Origin: JBOGTC01 sp050692055
GTDB taxonomy: Bacteria > Chloroflexota > Limnocylindria > QHBO01
DNA: 64,000 nucleotides
Reading direction: 5' to 3'
Assembly: GCA_050692055.1 (NCBI GenBank)
Contig: JBOGTC010000075.1
Coordinates: forward strand, 12,306 to 76,305
Below the pieces are notes generated by a model. The model searched no databases. It saw only the letters and a program-made list of their open reading frames with translations, and had not been told where the DNA came from. Shown here piece after piece: positions 17,085-24,156 of this stretch. The stretch's first letter is position 1; the number at the start of each line of letters is the position of its first letter. The translations under genes and the position numbers were made by a program.

Positions 17085-17995
17085 CGTTCCTCGTCGATCT
17101 GCTCGCCGCCACGCTGCGCAACGCCACGCCGCTCGTGTACGGCACCGTGGGCGAGACCTATGCCGAGCGCAGCGGGGTCCTCAACCTGGGCATCGAGGGC
17201 ACGATGTACGCCGGCGCGTTCGCAGGCTTCGCCACGGCCTGGGTCACCGGATCGCCGCTCCTCGGCCTCCTGGCGGCCATCGTCGTGGGCCTCGGTGCCG
17301 GCGCGATCATGAGCCTGCTGACGGTGACCTTCGGCGCGAACCAGCACGTCTCGGGGATCGGCCTGACCATCGGCCTCATCGGTCTCTCGGAGTTTGCGAA
17401 CCGGCTGATCTTCCAGGGCGGCGAGCTGCAGCGCATCGAGCCAATGCCGATCGTCAACCCGCTCGGCGGCCTTGGCGAGATCGGCGCGGTCTTCGACCAG
17501 TACGCGCTGACCTGGATCGCGTTCGGAGTGATCGTGCCCGCCGCTTGGTGGGTCCTCCAGCGCTCGAGTTTCGGCCTCGAGATCCGGGCCGTGGGCGAGA
17601 ACCCCGAGGCCGCGGATGCGGCCGGGGTCAACGTCGCCCGCACGCGCTACCTGGCGCTCATGATCGGCGGCGCGCTGATGGCCATCGGCGGCGCCTTCTT
17701 CACGCTCGCCCTGCTGGGCAGCTTCACGCTCGACATCATCGCCGGCCGCGGGTGGGTCTGCGTGGCGCTCGTCATCTTCGGGCGCTGGCGCATCGGTCGC
17801 GGTGTCATCGGCGCGCTGCTCTTCTCGCTCATCTTCTCGCTCCAGTTCCGGCTACGCATCCTGCCCGGCTTCGGCGAGCTGCCCTTCGAGCTGCTGCTGG
17901 CGCTCCCCTACCTCGTCGTCATCGGCGCCCTGGCCCTCTCCGGCCGCAACGTCGCGTACCCCGGCGCCTACCTCAAGCCGTATCGGCGCAGCTGA
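17081..17995 (+). CDS. BMP-type ABC importer, permease 2
   Basis: The 304-residue protein has eight or nine membrane segments and the paired-permease hallmark YAERSGVLNLGIEGTM, as in NupQ/YufQ. LEIRAVGENPEAADAAGVNVART is the cytoplasmic coupling region. It heterodimerises with permease 1 in this family. The ATGA overlap with permease 1 implies equimolar synthesis. The deaminase gene follows after 16 bases. Confidence 0.9.
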   Translation: MTFLVDLLAATLRNATPLVYGTVGETYAERSGVLNLGIEGTMYAGAFAGFATAWVTGSPLLGLLAAIVVGLGAGAIMSLLTVTFGANQHVSGIGLTIGLIGLSEFANRLIFQGGELQRIEPMPIVNPLGGLGEIGAVFDQYALTWIAFGVIVPAAWWVLQRSSFGLEIRAVGENPEAADAAGVNVARTRYLALMIGGALMAIGGAFFTLALLGSFTLDIIAGRGWVCVALVIFGRWRIGRGVIGALLFSLIFSLQFRLRILPGFGELPFELLLALPYLVVIGALALSGRNVAYPGAYLKPYRRS

Positions 17996-18011
17996 CCCAC
18001 AAGGAGGACCG

Positions 18012-18473
18012 ATGGGGACCGATGATCGCGACCGCAAGGGCCTGCAGTGCGCCATCGAGCAGGCCAAGATCGGCCGATCGGAGGGTGGCGTGCCGATCGG
18101 CGGCGCGCTGGTCGCCGATGACGGCACCGTCCTCGGCGTCGGCCGCAACCGACGGGTGCAGCAGGGCAGCGCGATCCGCCACGGCGAGACCGATGCGCTC
18201 GAGAACGCCGGACGCCTGCCGGCGTCCGTCTACCGCCGCGCCACGATGTACACGACCCTGTCGCCGTGCGACATGTGCACCGGCGCGATCCTGCTCTACG
18301 GCATCCCGCGCGTGGTGCTGGGCGAGAACCGGACCTTCGTGGGCGGCGAGGACTACCTGCGTTCCCGTGGTGTCGAGGTCGTCAACCTCGACTCGGAGGA
18401 GTGCGTCGCGCTCATGAACGAGTTCATCGCCGCTCATCCCGAGATCTGGAACGAGGACATCGGCGAGGAATAG
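18012..18473 (+). CDS. Cytosine deaminase, yeast Fcy1-like
   Basis: The 153-residue protein has the zinc site of the CDA fold (AIRHGETDALENAGRL with the catalytic HxE; TLSPCDMCTGAILLYGIPR with PCxxC). Its sequence follows fungal Fcy1 closely along the whole length: EGGVPIGGALVADDG, then GENRTFVGGEDYL, and an end in ERHPEIWNEDIGE-like residues (AHPEIWNEDIGEE), so it is that class and not CodA. It should convert cytosine to uracil (or a related base) in the cytoplasm. The gene is the last in the importer operon, behind AAGGAGGAC, which fits salvage of imported bases or nucleosides. Confidence 0.85.
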   Translation: MGTDDRDRKGLQCAIEQAKIGRSEGGVPIGGALVADDGTVLGVGRNRRVQQGSAIRHGETDALENAGRLPASVYRRATMYTTLSPCDMCTGAILLYGIPRVVLGENRTFVGGEDYLRSRGVEVVNLDSEECVALMNEFIAAHPEIWNEDIGEE

Positions 18474-18483
18474 TTCAGTCCAT

Positions 18484-18504
18484 CGGGGCCGACTCCCCGT
18501 TCTT
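18484..18504 (+). terminator. Probable intrinsic terminator of the nucleoside operon
   Basis: CGGGG at 18484-18488 pairs with CCCCG at 18495-18499 over a six-base loop and is followed by TTCTT. It begins 11 bases after the deaminase stop codon. The stem is short but GC-only and ends in a T-rich tract, so it may stop transcription of the 13401-18473 operon. Confidence 0.5.
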
Positions 18505-18587
18505 GCGCCCCGTGCACGTAACTCCGAAGGAGCGCGCGATTCGGGCCTCTGCTTGATCGTTTCGACGTTGGATTCGAGCGTGGGAGA

Positions 18588-19295
18588 ATGGCAAACGACG
18601 TGGCCCTCAGTACGACCGCCGTTGGCGCCCTGGTCGCATCGATCGGCCTGGGGATGATCAGCAACCTGCTCTTCCTGGCGGCGTTTCAGTTCCGCATCGA
18701 TTGGTTCCTCGAGCCGGCACAGATCATTGGCGCCGGCGCGACCTCGGCGGAGCTGCTGCGATGGGCGTCGACCCTAGACCTGCTCGGCTACTACCTCGCG
18801 AGCGCCGTCCTCGCCTACGTGCTGTGGCGCGTGCTGAGACCGCGGAATCCGCTGCTCGCCGACCTCTCAGCCATGGCCGCCTTCGGCTACGCGCTCGCCG
18901 GTGGCACCGGAGCAGCGGTCCTGGCGATGGTTGGGCCGATGCTGATGCATGACTACGCGGCGGCAGCTCCCGCCCAGCAGGCGGTGATCGCCGGCGAGCT
19001 CAAGATCCTCTTCGAGGTGGTTTGGCGATCGATCTGGCAGTTCCTGGACGGCATCCTCGTGGCGGCATGGTGGCTTGGAATCGGGTTGCTCGTGCGCCCT
19101 GACCAACCCGGGCTCTCGCGGCTGTCGCTGGTTCTCTCGGCAGCGGCCGCCATCGGTGTCGTCTTCAATGTTCTCGGCCTGGGCATCGCCCGTGATGCGT
19201 TGCTCGGCGTGGTCTTCACGCTGTGGACGGCCTGGTGGATCTGGCTGCTGATGCTGTTCCTGCGTCGACGAGCGCCCTTCCAGGCCTCGCCATGA
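18588..19295 (+). CDS. DUF4386-like multi-pass membrane protein
   Basis: The 235-residue protein has about six membrane segments (GALVASIGLGMISNLLFLAAF, LLGYYLASAVLAYVLW, MAAFGYALAGGTGAAVLAMVG, then three more). Its spacing and the shape of helices 3-5 resemble DUF4386 proteins, but the match is not strong. No catalytic motif is seen. It is coupled to the next gene by an ATGA overlap at 19292-19295, so the two should work together. Confidence 0.65.
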   Translation: MANDVALSTTAVGALVASIGLGMISNLLFLAAFQFRIDWFLEPAQIIGAGATSAELLRWASTLDLLGYYLASAVLAYVLWRVLRPRNPLLADLSAMAAFGYALAGGTGAAVLAMVGPMLMHDYAAAAPAQQAVIAGELKILFEVVWRSIWQFLDGILVAAWWLGIGLLVRPDQPGLSRLSLVLSAAAAIGVVFNVLGLGIARDALLGVVFTLWTAWWIWLLMLFLRRRAPFQASP

Positions 19296-20239
19296 GATCC
19301 TCGGACGATCAAGCGGTCATCGACTGGCTCCTCGACTCCGAGGAGCCGGCCATCCGCCGCCTGGTGCGCCGCGACCTGCTCGACGAGCCCGCCGACGACG
19401 GGGCCGAGCTTCTCGACGGACGCATCATCCGAGCCCTTCTCGACGGCCAGCAGCCGGACGGCGGCTTCGGAGGCCACCCGTACAACAAGTGGGGCGGGGC
19501 GCACTGGCGGCTCGTCTCGCTCGTCGAGCTCGGCATCCCGGCCGGCGATCGGGCGCTGGCCGCGGTCGAGACGGTGCTCGCCTGGCTCACGGGCACCTCG
19601 CACCGCCGCAACGTTCCGGTCATCGAAGGGCTGGCGCGCCGATGCGGCTCACAGGAGGGCAACGCGCTGGCCGTTGCCTGCCGGCTCGGCATGGCCGACG
19701 ACCCGCGAGTTCGGCTGCTGGCCACCTCGCTCATCGGCTGGCAGTGGCCGGACGGCGGCTGGAACTGCGATCGTCGGCCGGACGCGCATCGGTCCTCCTT
19801 TCACGAGACCCATCCGCCCGTCTGGGGGCTGCACGAGTACGCTCTCGCCACCGGAGACGGCGCTGCCGCGGAGGCAGCGCGGCGCGCCGCCGAGCTCCTG
19901 CTCGAGCACCGGCTCTTCAAGGCGCTGTCGACGGGCGAGCCGATCCACCGCGAATGGATGACGCTGCACTGGCCGCCGTACTGGCACTACGACGTGCTTC
20001 AGGGGCTCATCCTCCTCGCTCGCATGGGCCTCGCGGGCGACCCGCGAACGGCGGACGCACTGGACCTGCTACGGCGACGACGGCAGCCGGACGGCCGCTG
20101 GCGGGCGAGCACGCGCTGGTGGAGGCCGCCGGGCGGCACGCGGGCCGCCGAGGCCGTCGACTGGCGTACCGACGACGCCGGGGACCGGATGGTCACCCTT
20201 CGAGCCCTCACCGTACTGCGCGCGGCCCGATCCGAATAA
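19292..20239 (+). CDS. Prenyltransferase/squalene-cyclase-like alpha-toroid protein
   Basis: Read from the ATG at 19292 (ATGA overlap) the protein has 315 residues. It carries QW-type repeats, DGQQPDGGFGGHPYNKWGGAHW, LIGWQWPDGGWNCD and LLRRRRQPDGRWRAS, like the alpha/alpha-barrel of squalene-hopene cyclases. The catalytic DxDD motif of the cyclases and the zinc ligands of prenyltransferases are not visible, so an enzymatic role is doubtful. HETHPPVWGLHEYAL and HWPPYWHYDVLQGLILL complete the repeats. It may be a scaffold or lipid-related enzyme of unknown reaction. Confidence 0.7.
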   Translation: MRSSDDQAVIDWLLDSEEPAIRRLVRRDLLDEPADDGAELLDGRIIRALLDGQQPDGGFGGHPYNKWGGAHWRLVSLVELGIPAGDRALAAVETVLAWLTGTSHRRNVPVIEGLARRCGSQEGNALAVACRLGMADDPRVRLLATSLIGWQWPDGGWNCDRRPDAHRSSFHETHPPVWGLHEYALATGDGAAAEAARRAAELLLEHRLFKALSTGEPIHREWMTLHWPPYWHYDVLQGLILLARMGLAGDPRTADALDLLRRRRQPDGRWRASTRWWRPPGGTRAAEAVDWRTDDAGDRMVTLRALTVLRAARSE

Positions 20240-20342
20240 AGGAGCGGGACAGGCGCCAACCGTGCGCTGACCGCATGCATCGGGTTGGGGATGAACCAGC
20301 AACCCCGCCAACTGCCGCCGTTCGCTGTCGGATCAGGTCACC

Positions 20343-20816
20343 TCAGCCGAGGGGCTTGACCACCATCAGGAACACGATGAGGGCGATGGTGCCCTGGAGC
20401 GTCCAGGCTCCCAGGCGGGCGCGCCCATCGGCCACGACCGCGGCGAGCTCCGGGGAGGCGGCGCCGTCCGGACTGGCGGCGGCGGCCTGCTCCAGGCGGG
20501 CCACCCACGGATCAGTGATCGTGATACCGATGGCGACGGCGGCCACGAAGGCGACGTAGGCGGCGATCAGCCATGGCCGCAGAAGGTCGATCTGCCCGGT
20601 CAGCGCGGCGATGAACCCGAACACCACGCCGGCGAGGAAGAGGCCGGTCGCCATCGGTCCGGAGAGCGGCTTCACCTTCTCGACCGTGACGCGAATCGCG
20701 CGAACGTCACCCGTCTGGGCGACGCGGCGCATGACCATCTCGCCGCTCAGCGCCAGCGCAACGGCGAAGAACATCGATACGACATGAGGGTACTTGAAGG
20801 CGACGAAGGCATCCAT
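20343..20816 (-). CDS. DUF2269 family membrane protein
   Basis: The 157-residue protein has four membrane segments (HVVSMFFAVALALSGEMVM, MATGLFLAGVVFGFIAAL, LIAAYVAFVAAVAIGITI and LQGTIALIVFLMVVKPLG). The pattern is that of DUF2269/YqjF-like integral membrane proteins of unknown function. Its ATG overlaps the TetR stop by one base (TGATG), so it is the regulated partner of that TetR gene. Confidence 0.65.
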   Translation of the reverse strand: MDAFVAFKYPHVVSMFFAVALALSGEMVMRRVAQTGDVRAIRVTVEKVKPLSGPMATGLFLAGVVFGFIAALTGQIDLLRPWLIAAYVAFVAAVAIGITITDPWVARLEQAAAASPDGAASPELAAVVADGRARLGAWTLQGTIALIVFLMVVKPLG

Positions 20817-21436
20817 CAGTGCACGCGTCCTCTCGACAGTAGTGTGGGATTGGTCGGTCCGGCGGGTTCGCCGGCGAGGAAGCGGGCGACCTCGGACGCC
20901 GCCCGCGGGACGTCCATTCCGGCATCGCGCAGCGACCGCCAGGATCCGAACGAGGTGAGCGCCGTTCCGATGGCGACCGAAGCAGCGTCGGCTCGCATCT
21001 CGAGGGCCTCCGCGACGAGCGCGCGATGACGGGCATCCACGTCGCGCAACCAGGCGTCGACTTCAGGTAGGGTCCGACGGTCGACCTGCAGGTGCTCCCA
21101 GCCCGATGCCATCTGGTCCCACCAGCTGAACAGCGCCTCGGCCACACGACGGACTCGCTCGACACGGTCGCGGGCGCCGATGAGCACGGCATCGGTCGGC
21201 ATCGGATAGAGGTGATCGCTCAGCTGGCCGCAGGCCCGGATGAGATCACCCATCCGCGGAAAGTGGCTCAGCACCGTGGCCGGCGAGACTCCGGCCCGGC
21301 CCGCGACATCCCGCGCGCTCGTGCGCGTGATGCCGCGCTCGTTGTGGAGGGTCAAGGTCGCCTCCACGATCCGCCGCCGTGTGGCCGCAACCGTCTCAGC
21401 CCGCCGGCCGAGCCGGTACCGCCTCCGCCTCACCAT
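20816..21436 (-). CDS. TetR/AcrR-family transcriptional regulator
   Basis: The 206-residue protein has the N-terminal TetR helix-turn-helix (TRRRIVEATLTLHNERGITRTSARDVAGRAGVSPATVLSHF) at about residues 19-59, then a helical ligand domain (FSWWDQMASGWEHL, DVDARHRALVAEAL). It should repress its own operon with the DUF2269 gene. The palindrome at 21441-21457, five bases before its start codon, is the obvious operator. The ATG at 21436 has no Shine-Dalgarno within the usual distance, so the mRNA may be nearly leaderless. Ligand unknown. Confidence 0.85.
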   Translation of the reverse strand: MVRRRRYRLGRRAETVAATRRRIVEATLTLHNERGITRTSARDVAGRAGVSPATVLSHFPRMGDLIRACGQLSDHLYPMPTDAVLIGARDRVERVRRVAEALFSWWDQMASGWEHLQVDRRTLPEVDAWLRDVDARHRALVAEALEMRADAASVAIGTALTSFGSWRSLRDAGMDVPRAASEVARFLAGEPAGPTNPTLLSRGRVH

Positions 21437-21437
21437 T

Positions 21438-21467
21438 TAGCTGAACGCATCGTTCAGTCAATATACT
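21438..21467 (+). promoter_or_regulatory. Candidate plus-strand promoter overlapping the operator
   Basis: TATACT at 21462-21467 is a good -10 box for the gene at 21613. The -35 region would be around 21438-21444 (TAGCTGA) and is poor. Most of the operator lies between the two boxes, which is the usual arrangement for a repressed promoter. The minus-strand promoter cannot be fixed with confidence. Confidence 0.35.
21441..21457. promoter_or_regulatory. TetR operator, perfect 7-3-7 palindrome
   Basis: CTGAACG at 21441-21447 and CGTTCAG at 21451-21457 form a perfect inverted repeat around CAT. It lies five bases upstream of the TetR start on the minus strand and beside a plus-strand -10-like TATACT. 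TGAACGxxxCGTTCA has the typical form of a TetR-family site. A repressor bound here would block both the TetR/DUF2269 operon and the plus-strand promoter. Confidence 0.7.
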
Positions 21468-21612
21468 AGAGGCGTCAATCCCGCAGGAGGATCAGCTCGG
21501 GCCCTCTTCTCGCCAGCCGTCCACGATGGATTCACATTTCCCGCTCAATGCAATCGCAGGCTGCGCTTCATCGGTCCGAGCGACGGACCCGGGAGATGAA
21601 AGGAGCTTGCAA

Positions 21613-22035
21613 GTGAGAGCGTTCTTCGGCGTGCTGGCCGCCCTGCTGCTGGTGGGGGTGCTCATCGGCATCGGTACCGCGATCTACAACCAGGGCGTGA
21701 CGGCCGGCCTCACCGCGGCCGCGGCGTCAGGCGAAGCCGTAGCCGTGGACCGGTTCGCAGATCCGTACATCCACGGCCCGATCGGGTTCGGGGTGAGCCA
21801 GCTGGTCGCGCTGCTGTTCAGCGTCCTGTTGATCGTGATCATCGTCGGGCTTGCCCGCGTGGCCTTCGGCGGCGGCCTACACGGCCCGCGGGGTCCCGGC
21901 GGCTGGGGCGATCGGCGCGATCGGATTGAGGAGTGGCATCGCGAGCTCCCATCGGCGCGAGGGCGGCGATGGCGAGCAGCGTCCGGCGGGCGCATGACCG
22001 CCGCTACGATGCCCGCACCATGGCCAAGGTCCTGA
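21613..22035 (+). CDS. Small membrane protein upstream of a two-component system
   Basis: The 140-residue protein has two membrane segments: FFGVLAALLLVGVLIGIGTAIY near the start and GFGVSQLVALLFSVLLIVIIVGLARVAF after a short outer loop. A Gly-rich cytoplasmic stretch (GGGLHGPRGPGGWGDRRDR) precedes IEEWHRELPSARG, which resembles the short SHOCT-like tail found on many such proteins. The GTG at 21613 follows AAAGGAG at 21599-21604. The end overlaps the response regulator by 16 bases, so it belongs to the same transcript and may modulate the sensor. Confidence 0.6.
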   Translation: MRAFFGVLAALLLVGVLIGIGTAIYNQGVTAGLTAAAASGEAVAVDRFADPYIHGPIGFGVSQLVALLFSVLLIVIIVGLARVAFGGGLHGPRGPGGWGDRRDRIEEWHRELPSARGRRWRAASGGRMTAATMPAPWPRS

Positions 22036-22694
22036 TCGTCGACGACGAGCCGAAGATCGTTCGGCTCGTCGCCGATTACTTCGAGGCGGCGGGCTTCGGC
22101 GTCGCGACCGCGCGCAGCGGCGACGAGGCGCTCATGCGCGTCCGGACCGACGCGCCCGATATCGTCGTCCTCGACCTCGGGCTGCCGGGCATCGACGGGC
22201 TCGATGTGACGCGGACGCTGCGCCGCAACGGCGAGCTGCCGATCATCATGCTCACCGCCCGCGACGACGAGACGGACCGGATCATCGGCCTCGAGCTCGG
22301 CGCGGACGACTACGTCACCAAGCCCTTCAGCCCGCGCGAGCTCGTGGCGCGTGTGCGTGCGGTCCTCCGCAGGCACGCCGCAACGGGCAAGGCCGACCTC
22401 GTCCGTGCGGGAGACCTCACCCTCGACCTGCCGCGCATGCGCGTGACGCGTGGGGACGAGCCAATCGAGCTGACCGCAACCGAGTTCGCGCTGCTGGCTG
22501 CGATGGCTCGCCAGCCCGGCCGGGTCTTCACCAGGTCGCAGCTGCTCGACGCGATCCACGGGGTCGCCTTCGAGTCGTACGAGCGCGCCATCGACGCCCA
22601 TGTCAAGAACATCCGGCGCAAGCTCGAGCCGGATCCCCACTCGCCGCGCTACCTGCTGACGGTGTACGGGGTCGGGTACCGCCTTGCCGATTGA
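22020..22694 (+). CDS. OmpR-family response regulator
   Basis: The 224-residue protein has a receiver domain with the acidic pair DDE at 8-10, phospho-acceptor Asp in VVLDLGLPG, Thr in MLTARDDE and Lys in VTKPFSPREL, followed by a winged-helix DNA-binding domain (ELTATEFALLAAMARQPG and KNIRRKLEPDPHSPRYL, ending VYGVGYRLAD). It should be phosphorylated by the histidine kinase that overlaps its 3' end. The ATG at 22020 was chosen because MAKVLIVDDEP is the usual N terminus; the frame extends upstream without conservation. Confidence 0.93.
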   Translation: MAKVLIVDDEPKIVRLVADYFEAAGFGVATARSGDEALMRVRTDAPDIVVLDLGLPGIDGLDVTRTLRRNGELPIIMLTARDDETDRIIGLELGADDYVTKPFSPRELVARVRAVLRRHAATGKADLVRAGDLTLDLPRMRVTRGDEPIELTATEFALLAAMARQPGRVFTRSQLLDAIHGVAFESYERAIDAHVKNIRRKLEPDPHSPRYLLTVYGVGYRLAD

Positions 22695-23886
22695 GGGCGA
22701 ATCGCAACCGCGCCCGTCCAAGCCGCGACGTTCATCGCGGCACCGCGGCGGATGGCACCCACCGGATCCCCTGGCCCCCCGCCCACGGCCGCCCTGGTGG
22801 CCGCGCAACGAGGCGTGGCCGCCCCGCGACCACGACGCGTGGCGCGGCGTGAGCCGCCGCTTCGTGCGCCGCATGGTCGGTTTCGCGGTGATGTTCCTCA
22901 TCGTCATGTCGATCGTCATCGTCGGGGTCGCTCTGCTGGTCGGGACGATCCTTCGACAGGACATCGTCTCGTCGATCCTCCCCGCGATCGCGATCCTGAT
23001 CGGACTCTTCATCGTGACCCGCATCGGTCGCGGACTCCGCGGCGCGGCGGCGCCGCTGGGCGACCTGATCGAGGCATCGGCAAAGGTCGAGGCCGGTGAG
23101 GTCGGCGCGCGGGTAGATGTGCGCGGCCCACGCGAGATCCGCGCCCTGGCGCGCGCGTTCAACGCCATGAGCGCCCGCCTGGCAGTGGACACCGACCAGC
23201 GCCGGCGCTTCCTCGCCGACGTGAGCCACGAGCTGCGAACGCCGCTCACCGTCATCCAGGGCAGCGTTGAGGGAATGCTCGACGGCCTCTATCCGGCGGA
23301 CCGGCCTCGGCTCGAGCGCCTTCTCGCGGAGACGCACCATCTCGAGCGGCTGATCGACGACCTGCGCACCCTCTCCCTGACCGATGCGGGCGCCCTCGAG
23401 CTCCACCGGGACGTCGTCGATGTCGGCGCGCTGGCGGCCGATGTCGTGGCCGGGTTCCAGCCGCAGGCCGCAGCCGAGGGCGTGATCCTCAGCGCTGAAA
23501 CGGCCGGCGTGCCATCGCTCTCGCTCGACGCGCGGCGCGTGCGCCAGGTCATCGGCAACCTGCTCTCGAACGCGCTACGGCATACCGACACCGGCGGCAA
23601 GGTCACGGTCCGTGTGCGGCGCCTCGGCGACGCGGTCGAGCTGGAGGTGGCCGATACCGGAGCCGGCATGGATGCGGAGTCGGCCGCCCGCGCCTTCGAT
23701 CGCTTCTGGCGGTCCGGCGACACGGCTGGCGCGGGGCTCGGCCTGGCAATCGTGCGGGACCTGATGCGCGCCCACGGCGGCGAGGTGACGCTCGAGAGCG
23801 CGCCCGGAGCCGGCACCGTCGTCCGCTGTCGCTTCCCGCTGTCGAGCGAGTCCGCATCGGCGCAGGAAGGCGATCCCGCCGGCTGA
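22684..23886 (+). CDS. Membrane sensor histidine kinase
   Basis: The 400-residue kinase has a Pro-rich N terminus, two membrane helices (about 66-86 and 93-115), a HAMP domain (about 115-165), the H-box DVSHELRTPLTVIQG, N-box VIGNLLSNALRHT, and ATP-lid boxes VADTGAGMD, FDRFWR and GAGLGLAIVRDL. The outer loop is short, so the stimulus is probably sensed in the membrane or by a partner. It partners the OmpR regulator just before it. The frame overlaps the regulator end from a TTG at 22684; the real start is uncertain. Confidence 0.88.
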   Translation: MPIEGESQPRPSKPRRSSRHRGGWHPPDPLAPRPRPPWWPRNEAWPPRDHDAWRGVSRRFVRRMVGFAVMFLIVMSIVIVGVALLVGTILRQDIVSSILPAIAILIGLFIVTRIGRGLRGAAAPLGDLIEASAKVEAGEVGARVDVRGPREIRALARAFNAMSARLAVDTDQRRRFLADVSHELRTPLTVIQGSVEGMLDGLYPADRPRLERLLAETHHLERLIDDLRTLSLTDAGALELHRDVVDVGALAADVVAGFQPQAAAEGVILSAETAGVPSLSLDARRVRQVIGNLLSNALRHTDTGGKVTVRVRRLGDAVELEVADTGAGMDAESAARAFDRFWRSGDTAGAGLGLAIVRDLMRAHGGEVTLESAPGAGTVVRCRFPLSSESASAQEGDPAG

Positions 23887-23976
23887 GGACCTCGTCAGCC
23901 GTCCATCACAGATGCACAATTCGCGCTCATTTGGTGTCCACGCTGGCTCCAATTCCGCCGCATCACGAGGAGCACG

Positions 23977-24118
23977 ATGAGAGCGATCGTCCAGCCCGGC
24001 TACGACTCGCCCGACGTCATCGAGCTTCGCGAGATCGACAAGCCGCCCGTCGGCCCAACGACGTGACGGTGCGGGTACGCACGGCGTCGATCAACCGCGC
24101 CGACCTCGACTACTACGC
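23977..24118 (+). pseudogene. N-terminal fragment of quinone-oxidoreductase-type dehydrogenase, frameshifted
   Basis: Behind a strong CACGAGGAGCACG ribosome site, an ATG at 23977 opens MRAIVQPGYDSPDVIELREIDKP and stops soon after. A change of frame at about 24055 restores VTVRVRTASINRADLDYY. This follows the start of the intact dehydrogenase at 28604 (MKAIVRDRYGSPDVVEVHEVDKP, VLVRVRASSLNAADLDFVYG). After 24118 the similarity ends, 39 bases before the aminotransferase gene. It is therefore a truncated relic of an MDR-type oxidoreductase. Confidence 0.75.
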
Positions 24119-24156
24119 ACCTTGCCGGATCAGCGCCGATCAACGATGCTCGCCGC

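Noticed and set aside
20282..20305. GGGTTG...CAACCC stem between convergent genes
   Set aside because: Six base pairs over a 12-base loop, without a T run on either strand, is too weak to call a terminator.
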